Below, piece after piece: positions 5,734 to 10,416 of a stretch of 10,416 nt of DNA. The notes beneath the pieces were generated by a model. It had not been told where the DNA came from. It searched no databases and saw only the letters and a program-made list of their open reading frames with translations. This DNA comes from UBA2093 sp044340485 (GTDB lineage Bacteria; Actinomycetota; Acidimicrobiia; Acidimicrobiales; Ilumatobacteraceae): positions 1-10,416 of the forward strand of contig JBIITN010000039.1 in NCBI GenBank assembly GCA_044340485.1, given 5' to 3'. Each line of letters begins with the position of its first letter. The first letter of the stretch is position 1. The position numbers and the translations under genes were made by a program.

Positions 5734-8315
5734 TGGTCATCCTTTGTTGGTTTCATCGGCAATGTTGTGCGCCATTGACCGTCTGCTTCATGAAGAGCTG
5801 CAGCAACTGCAGGAGCGGTGGGGACGAGTCCGATTTCACCAACTCCTTTAATGCCGTATGCGCTCTTTGGTTGCGGACATTCCACAAGATGCACCTCGAT
5901 AGGTGGAACGTCTTTTGCACGCAAAATTCCAAGTGAGCGAAGTGTCATGTTGGTGGGGAAACCACGATCGTCATTGGGGAAGTCTTCAGTGAGTGCATAG
6001 CCAAGGCCCATGTGCACGGAGCCCTCAATTTGTCCCTCGCACAACAGTGGGTTCACTGCTCGTCCCACGTCGTGTACTGCCACAACTTTTTCGATCTTCT
6101 GTGTGTCTTTATCCATCACCACCATTTGTGCTGCGTAGCCAAACGCAGCGTGAATTATCGGATTGTCAACACCTGGATCGCCAAGATGATGCGTCCAGTC
6201 GACAACGTGTTCACCGGTGTAATCAATATCGGGTTTACAACCGTCAGCTTTTGCTGCTTCACAGGCTTTCTGCACACTTGCAGCGGCCATCAAGGTGCCG
6301 CGACTGCCCGTTGTTTGACCAAATCCAAGTTGACGAGTGGTGTCGACAATGACGCGAATGGATTCAGCTGCAATGCCAAGTTCTTCCACTGCAACTTGTA
6401 GTGCAACTGTGTGCACGCCTTGTCCCATTTCTGTCCAACCGTGGCGGATTTCGACGATGTCATCGGAACGAAAGCGCACTACAGCCCGCGTGACTTCGCG
6501 GAAACCATTGCCAAGACCAGAGTTTTTTAGACCTAATCCAAGACCAACTGATTTTCCTTCTGCACGAGCCTTGTCATACAGCGGCTTGATCACTTCGAGA
6601 CATTCGTCAGCACCTGCACACCCTTCGTCCATGATTTGTCCGGGCCCCCACACCTCGCCAGGGTGAATGACATTGCGTTTGCGAATATCCCAACCGCTAA
6701 TGCTCAGTTTCTCTGCGAGCCGATCAAGGCATCCTTCCATTGCAAATTGAGCTTGGTTAGCACCAAAGCCACGGAATGCTCCACACACGGGGTTGTTGGT
6801 GCGCACCGCAACAGCAGCAATGTCGACGGCAGGTGTGTGATACGGCCCTGTTGCATGACCCGCAGCACGCTCAAGTACTTTCATGCCAACGCTTGCATAC
6901 GCACCAGAATCGCCGACCATACGCGCGCGCACTGCAGTGATCTTTCCGTTGGCGTCGCAACCCACTTCGTATTGCATGTTGATGGGATGGCGCTTGGCAT
7001 GCATCAGCAAACTTTCTTCACGCGACAGCGTGCATTTCACCGGACGTTGCAGCATCCATGCAGCGAGAGCAGTTTGTGCCTGGTTCGACATGTCTTCTTT
7101 GCCACCAAATGCACCACCGTTAGATACAAGCTCGACCACTACTTGATCAGTAGAAAGTCCAAGAACAGCACAGATTTGATCGCGGTCGTCCCACACGCCT
7201 TGACCACCGGAATACACGTGCATGGTCTTTTTCTGTGGGTCGGGTACGGCAAGCGTGGATTCTGGTTCTAAGAATGCATGCTCAATACGTTGTGTTTGGA
7301 AAGTCTCACGTACGACGTATGCACTGTTTGCAAGAGCAGCGTCAACATCACCACGTGCGTACTCGCTGCGTGACAAGACATTGTTGTCGGTGCCCCACAC
7401 GGCAATTTCTGTGTCATCAATTGCTGCAAACGGATCGGTGATGGGGCGCAATTCTTCATATGTGACCTGAACGAGTTCTGCAGCAGCGCGTGCCTGACGT
7501 CGCGTTTCCGCAACAACAATGGCCAATACATCACCTGCGTATGAGGTGCGTCCACCAACGGGAATAAAGACCGGCCAATCTTTGTAGATGATGCCCACGT
7601 GAAGATCTCCAGGAACATCGGCTGCGGTATAGACGGCAATGACTCCGGGTGCTGCAAGCGCAGCGGAGGTGTCGATAGCAACGATTTCTGCACGTGCGTG
7701 GTTGGTGAGATGTAATGCGGCGTGCAGCATGCCATCGACACGAATGTCGTCGACGTATCCACGGTCACCAAGTGCTAGTTGCTCCGCTTCGTATTTGATG
7801 CCAGAAGTACCGACCCCGCCCGGCATCGACACGGTGACGGGCGTGTCTTTCGCAACAACATCAATCGCATCGAGAATTTTTGTGTATCCGGTGCAACGGC
7901 ACAGGTGCGCACCCAAGTGTCGCGACATATCTTCACGCGTCAGGTCGGCGCCTTTTTTATCCACTTGCGACTTTGCACGCATCACAATGCCGGGAATGCA
8001 GAAACCACACTGCAGACCACCACACGCAGCAAATGCTGATGCGTATTTATCGCGTTCAGCATCGCTAATGCCTTCCAGCGTGACGATCTCTTTCCCGTCG
8101 GCTTTTGCGATGGGGTACTGACAGGACACCTGTGCCTTCCCGTCGATCATCACCGTGCAACATCCGCACTGACCAGAAGGCGAGCAGCCGTCTTTCGGGG
8201 AGGTGATGTTCAATTCGTCGCGAAGCGCAGACAAAAGATGTGGGTGATCACCAGCCACAGAAACCGGGATTCCATTGACGCGAAATGAGATACTAGAAAC
8301 AGTGGTGTCAGCCAT
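5730..8315 (-). CDS. Molybdenum hydroxylase, [2Fe-2S] domain fused to MPT domain, no FAD domain
   Basis: An 861-residue xanthine dehydrogenase/aldehyde oxidoreductase-family enzyme that would hydroxylate an aldehyde, purine or N-heterocycle using water-derived oxygen. The N-terminal ferredoxin-like [2Fe-2S] domain (about 8-82) has Cys44, Cys50, Cys53 and Cys65; its CSPSGQCGCC loop is one residue longer than the common C-x4-C-x2-C. The helical second cluster domain has Cys103, Cys106, Cys139 and Cys141 (LQCGFC, HLCRC). The molybdopterin part (about 174-850) shows GGAFGGKE (400-407), GAFRGFGANQ (512-521), EMGQG (629-633), QTTGSRGT (667-674) and the catalytic base Glu827 in KGVGEIGL. No FAD domain is fused or adjacent, as in Desulfovibrio gigas aldehyde oxidoreductase; from memory the fused architecture also matches the so-called selenium-dependent molybdenum hydroxylase-like families. 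The electron acceptor is therefore not evident. It is first gene of an operon with the LLM oxidoreductase. The ATG has no Shine-Dalgarno; a TATAAATT stretch lies close upstream. Confidence 0.93.
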   Translation of the reverse strand: MADTTVSSISFRVNGIPVSVAGDHPHLLSALRDELNITSPKDGCSPSGQCGCCTVMIDGKAQVSCQYPIAKADGKEIVTLEGISDAERDKYASAFAACGGLQCGFCIPGIVMRAKSQVDKKGADLTREDMSRHLGAHLCRCTGYTKILDAIDVVAKDTPVTVSMPGGVGTSGIKYEAEQLALGDRGYVDDIRVDGMLHAALHLTNHARAEIVAIDTSAALAAPGVIAVYTAADVPGDLHVGIIYKDWPVFIPVGGRTSYAGDVLAIVVAETRRQARAAAELVQVTYEELRPITDPFAAIDDTEIAVWGTDNNVLSRSEYARGDVDAALANSAYVVRETFQTQRIEHAFLEPESTLAVPDPQKKTMHVYSGGQGVWDDRDQICAVLGLSTDQVVVELVSNGGAFGGKEDMSNQAQTALAAWMLQRPVKCTLSREESLLMHAKRHPINMQYEVGCDANGKITAVRARMVGDSGAYASVGMKVLERAAGHATGPYHTPAVDIAAVAVRTNNPVCGAFRGFGANQAQFAMEGCLDRLAEKLSISGWDIRKRNVIHPGEVWGPGQIMDEGCAGADECLEVIKPLYDKARAEGKSVGLGLGLKNSGLGNGFREVTRAVVRFRSDDIVEIRHGWTEMGQGVHTVALQVAVEELGIAAESIRVIVDTTRQLGFGQTTGSRGTLMAAASVQKACEAAKADGCKPDIDYTGEHVVDWTHHLGDPGVDNPIIHAAFGYAAQMVVMDKDTQKIEKVVAVHDVGRAVNPLLCEGQIEGSVHMGLGYALTEDFPNDDRGFPTNMTLRSLGILRAKDVPPIEVHLVECPQPKSAYGIKGVGEIGLVPTAPAVAAALHEADGQWRTTLPMKPTKDDQ
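5740..5745 (-). promoter_or_regulatory. Shine-Dalgarno of the LLM oxidoreductase gene
   Basis: On the minus strand AAAGGA lies six bases before the ATG (5733-5731), inside the final codons of the molybdenum hydroxylase. With the 4-base ATGA overlap it supports translational coupling. Confidence 0.75.
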
Positions 8316-8323
8316 CAGGGTTC

Positions 8324-8335
8324 AATTTATACGAT
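8324..8335. promoter_or_regulatory. Back-to-back -10-like elements in the divergent spacer
   Basis: The A/T-rich core of the 59-base spacer reads as a -10-like box on both strands. On the minus strand TATAAATT (8331-8324) includes TAAATT, eight bases before the molybdenum hydroxylase ATG, giving a near-leaderless transcript. On the plus strand TATACGAT (8328-8335) includes TACGAT, about 40 bases before the DUF1295 gene start, leaving room for its Shine-Dalgarno. I found no good -35 hexamers. Confidence 0.4.
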
Positions 8336-8361
8336 TTGTTAACCTGAAGTGGCGAAAATAC

Positions 8362-8367
8362 AAGGAG
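8362..8367 (+). promoter_or_regulatory. Shine-Dalgarno of the DUF1295 membrane-protein gene
   Basis: AAGGAG lies seven bases before the ATG at 8375. This fixes that ATG, rather than the in-frame one at codon 5, as the likely start and implies a leadered message, unlike three other lead genes here. Confidence 0.8.
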
Positions 8368-8374
8368 TTCACCG

Positions 8375-9151
8375 ATGGGTAACGCAATGTGGGTCTCAGC
8401 GGCTGTGATCGCGGTGGTAATGGTTTCGACCTGGGTGGTCAGCGTCGCCGTGAAAAACGCCTCCATCGTCGACATCGTGTGGGGCTCGGGGTTTGTGGCC
8501 GTGTCGTGGGTTCTTGCCTTTGCCATAAACGGAGATAGCGCCAGACAATGGTTGGTGACGATTCTCATCAGCCTGTGGGGCCTGCGACTGTCGCTGTATC
8601 TGTTTAAGCGCAACCACGGCAAAGGTGAGGACTGGCGCTACGTGCGGATGCGCAAGAAATACGGTGCGAAGTTTCCCGCCGTCAGTCTCGTGACCGTTTT
8701 TGTGTTGCAAGGCGTGATCATGTGGGTGGTCTCGCTGCCGGTGCAATTCTCACATGCAGATGATTCACCAAGCATTGGTCCGATCGCAGTGATCGGCATC
8801 ATTGTGTGGATATTTGGTATTGCCTTCGAAGCAATTGGTGACGCGCAACTCGCCCGATTTAAAAAAGACCCAGCCAATGCGGGCAAGGTCATGGATCTCG
8901 GGTTGTGGCGTCTCACGAGACACCCGAATTATTTCGGTGACGCAGTGATGTGGTGGGGAATATGGATCATCGCTGCAGAAACAGGCTCTGGTGTGATCAG
9001 TATCGTTGGACCAATTCTGATGACATTTTTCCTGATGCGTGTATCAGGTGTGCCGATGCTTGAAGCGAGTTTGATGAAACGTCGCGAAGGGTATGCCGAG
9101 TACGTGCAACGCACCAGCGCGTTCTTTCCTCGTCCACCAAAAAACATCTAA
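8375..9151 (+). CDS. DUF1295 integral membrane protein (steroid 5-alpha-reductase-like)
   Basis: A 258-residue polytopic membrane protein of the DUF1295 group, related to steroid 5-alpha-reductase and isoprenylcysteine methyltransferase folds. Hydrophobic segments lie at about 6-26, 31-51, 58-77, 102-122, 134-152, 189-200 and 205-222. The conserved cytoplasmic signature is intact: FEAIGDAQLARFK (151-163), then LGLWRLTRHPNYFGD (175-189) and WWG (193-195), the region that binds NADPH or another nucleotide cofactor in relatives. WGLRLSLYLFKRNHGKGEDWRY (68-89, split by the membrane edge) is also typical. Family members are suspected of reducing a lipid-like enone, but few have been tested, so function here is unknown. 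It is divergent from the molybdenum hydroxylase gene over a shared 59-base spacer, which may mean joint control, and convergent with the PLP enzyme gene. The start is supported by AAGGAG seven bases upstream. Confidence 0.88.
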   Translation: MGNAMWVSAAVIAVVMVSTWVVSVAVKNASIVDIVWGSGFVAVSWVLAFAINGDSARQWLVTILISLWGLRLSLYLFKRNHGKGEDWRYVRMRKKYGAKFPAVSLVTVFVLQGVIMWVVSLPVQFSHADDSPSIGPIAVIGIIVWIFGIAFEAIGDAQLARFKKDPANAGKVMDLGLWRLTRHPNYFGDAVMWWGIWIIAAETGSGVISIVGPILMTFFLMRVSGVPMLEASLMKRREGYAEYVQRTSAFFPRPPKNI

Positions 9152-9159
9152 ATCTGTAG

Positions 9160-9174
9160 CTCGCATTCAGCGAG
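9160..9174. terminator. Hairpin between convergent genes, possible terminator
   Basis: CTCGC-ATTCA-GCGAG forms a perfect 5-bp stem in the 30-base spacer between the convergent DUF1295 and PLP-enzyme stops. A competing hairpin of seven pairs with one G-U pairs 9162-9168 with 9172-9178 around a 3-base loop. No T-run follows, so this is positional evidence only. Confidence 0.4.
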
Positions 9175-9181
9175 TGCGATC

Positions 9182-10342
9182 TCAGGCTTTCGAGAGTGCA
9201 GCGACAATGTCAGAAATGATGTCGCTGGTTTCTTCAAGACCAACAGATACGCGTAGCAGACCATCGGTCACACCCATAGCAGCGTGCACATCTGGTGCAA
9301 GTCCAATGTGGGTGCTTGTCATGGGATGACATATGAGGCTCTCGGGGCCACCAAACGACGTTGCTTTGCGCACTAGTGATAGCGCAGACAAAACATTTCG
9401 GGCTGCGTCAATACCCCCCGTCACTTCAAACGACACAATGGAGCCACCAAGGGTCATTTGTTCTTTTGCTAGTGAGTGCTGCGGGTGCGACGGCAAGAAA
9501 GGGTGTCCGACCCATGTCACTTTTGATTGCTGTTCAAGTTCGCGCGCGAGAGCAAGTGCACTTTCGTTTTGGTGACGAATGCGCACAGGAAGCGTGCGGA
9601 TACCCCGTAAGGCGTTCAGTGCATCATATGGAGATGCACTTGCTCCGTGCAATACCGCGTATTGCCACAACGCATCGATCAGATCTTTTTCACCTGCAAC
9701 AACGCCAAGCAATGCATCATTGTGACCGCCGATTCCCTTTGTTGCGGAATGCATCACAAGGTCGATCCCGAGCGACAGTGGTTGTTGCCCAAACGGTGTT
9801 GCCATGGTGGAGTCAACAACGGTGAATGGTCCAGAGATGGCTGCGACTTCTGCGAGGTCGGCAAGTGCGAGACGCGGATTAGATGGTGTTTCAACTATCA
9901 CCAACATGGTTTTTCCGGGTATCACCGCAGATGCAAGTGAGCCAGGAACACTTGCATCAACAAACGTGGTGTCAATTCCCATGCGCCGACACGGACCTTC
10001 AAGGAACGCAAGCGTTCCGCCATACAACGTGTGTTGGGCGACGATGTGTGAACCCTGACCACAAAATGCAAACACCACCGCTGCAAGAGCGCCCATGCCA
10101 CTTCCAAATGCAAGAGCAGATTCGGCACCCTCTAATTCAGCGATTGCATTTTCAAACTGATTGACCGTGGGGTTTGCATAGCGTGCATAAAACGCGTCGG
10201 GACGAAGTGATCCCGCGCGATCACGTGTGTCGTCTAAGCCACCCGATTCCCACACGGTGGAGGGCCACAACGTGGGTGCCAGAGCGCCTGAATCATCACG
10301 TCCAGCGGTGATAGCAACGGTGTCGAGATGGCGTTCGGTCAC
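9182..10342 (-). CDS. PLP-dependent Cys/Met-metabolism (gamma-family) enzyme
   Basis: A 386-residue fold-type I PLP enzyme of the cystathionine gamma-synthase/lyase, O-acetylhomoserine sulfhydrylase and methionine gamma-lyase family, of normal length. Landmarks are YARYANPT (52-59; phosphate and active-site residues of the partner subunit), FGSGMGA (79-85), Tyr107 stacking on PLP, Asn155 in TPSNP, Asp177 in VVDSTMATP, the Schiff-base Lys202 in HSATKGIGGH, and Arg364 in LLRVSVGLE for the substrate carboxylate. Two specificity positions are informative. Gly109 replaces the Cys of methionine gamma-lyases (Cys116 in Pseudomonas). Thr328, before SFGG, replaces the Glu typical of cystathionine lyases and synthases (Glu339 in human CGL). 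The VDST and TKGIGGH variants are also off the common VDNT and TKYLNGH. I therefore do not choose among the reactions. The start is a GTG at 10342 just after an in-frame stop, with no Shine-Dalgarno but TAGCAT six bases upstream. It is convergent with the DUF1295 gene. Confidence 0.88.
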   Translation of the reverse strand: MTERHLDTVAITAGRDDSGALAPTLWPSTVWESGGLDDTRDRAGSLRPDAFYARYANPTVNQFENAIAELEGAESALAFGSGMGALAAVVFAFCGQGSHIVAQHTLYGGTLAFLEGPCRRMGIDTTFVDASVPGSLASAVIPGKTMLVIVETPSNPRLALADLAEVAAISGPFTVVDSTMATPFGQQPLSLGIDLVMHSATKGIGGHNDALLGVVAGEKDLIDALWQYAVLHGASASPYDALNALRGIRTLPVRIRHQNESALALARELEQQSKVTWVGHPFLPSHPQHSLAKEQMTLGGSIVSFEVTGGIDAARNVLSALSLVRKATSFGGPESLICHPMTSTHIGLAPDVHAAMGVTDGLLRVSVGLEETSDIISDIVAALSKA

Positions 10343-10348
10343 GGGTTG

Positions 10349-10354
10349 ATGCTA
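10349..10354 (-). promoter_or_regulatory. Candidate leaderless -10 element of the PLP-enzyme gene
   Basis: On the minus strand TAGCAT fits TANNNT and is followed by six bases (CAACCC) and the GTG start. This is the same geometry as at the VOC and amidase genes, and again no Shine-Dalgarno is present. Confidence 0.5.
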
Positions 10355-10382
10355 ACGAAGGTGCCCAGTATCTCGGCGCTCA

Positions 10383-10414
10383 ATTGCGTGCACGACTAGC
10401 CTGAACCACGCAAT
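10383..10414. repeat. 8-bp inverted repeat upstream of the PLP-enzyme gene
   Basis: ATTGCGTG (10383-10390) and CACGCAAT (10407-10414) are perfect reverse complements separated by 16 bases, with arm starts 24 bases apart. The left arm overlaps a second palindrome, CGTGCACG (10387-10394). Relative to the proposed start point at 10342 the arms lie at about -41 to -72, a normal place for an activator or a shared operator. They may equally serve a gene beyond the window edge. Hairpin-forming potential is poor because of the loop length. Confidence 0.5.
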
Positions 10415-10416
10415 GG

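Noticed and set aside
6636..7271. 211-codon plus-strand open frame antisense to the molybdenum hydroxylase
   Set aside because: It lies wholly inside a gene with clear family motifs, has no ribosome site I can see, and its translation is rich in Ser, His and Arg without a recognisable fold. It is a shadow of the real reading frame.
9182..10342. Calling the PLP enzyme methionine gamma-lyase or metB
   Set aside because: The diagnostic Cys is Gly109 and the lyase/synthase Glu is Thr328, so a specific name would overstate the evidence.
1..10416. tRNA or rRNA genes, CRISPR arrays, insertion sequences, attachment sites, toxin-antitoxin or phage genes
   Set aside because: No spaced repeat array, transposase-like protein, terminal inverted repeats or RNA-gene pattern was seen on either strand. 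Nearly all bases are accounted for by the nine genes.

Overview
The window reads as a stretch of actinobacterial chromosome, most likely from the class Acidimicrobiia. The pointers are an F420-type luciferase-like oxidoreductase, two tandem crotonases, a VOC protein, an amidase and a FAD-less fused molybdenum hydroxylase. GTG starts and apparently leaderless promoters also fit. Base composition is moderate (a hand count of one 60-base line gave 31 G+C). The taxonomic call is inference; no rRNA or marker gene is present. The window is densely coding: nine genes, short spacers, no RNA gene, mobile element, CRISPR array or gene-free stretch over 300 bases.

Layout. (a) 78-2658, plus strand: two adjacent crotonase-fold enzymes 3 bases apart, then an SMP-30/gluconolactonase-like hydrolase whose translation start region is duplicated. 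(b) 2694-3209, minus: a VOC-fold protein with the His/His/Glu metal triad of type I extradiol dioxygenases. (c) 3279-4688, plus: an amidase-signature hydrolase with a complete Lys-Ser-Ser triad, divergent from the VOC gene across a 69-base spacer. (d) 8315 down to 4726, minus: a two-gene operon with an ATGA overlap. It encodes a molybdenum hydroxylase (two [2Fe-2S] clusters fused to the molybdopterin domain, no FAD domain), then an LLM-class, probably F420-dependent, oxidoreductase. (e) 8375-9151, plus: a DUF1295/steroid 5-alpha-reductase-like membrane protein, divergent from the molybdenum enzyme over 59 bases. (f) 9182-10342, minus: a PLP-dependent Cys/Met-metabolism (gamma-family) enzyme.

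The gene set looks catabolic: ring or aldehyde hydroxylation, F420-linked redox, possible extradiol cleavage, amide and lactone hydrolysis, and CoA-thioester hydration or isomerisation. The genes lie in at least six transcription units on alternating strands, so a single pathway is a hypothesis and not a reading. The strongest purely sequence-level pattern concerns translation starts. Starts inside operons, plus the SMP-30 and DUF1295 genes, have Shine-Dalgarno sequences. Three lead genes (VOC, amidase, PLP enzyme) lack one and instead carry TANNNT exactly six bases before the start codon, as expected for leaderless mRNAs. I see no clearly new defence or mobile system here. The most interesting items are the FAD-less molybdenum hydroxylase coupled to an F420-type enzyme, the leaderless pattern, the duplicated start region and the unusual specificity residues of the PLP enzyme.
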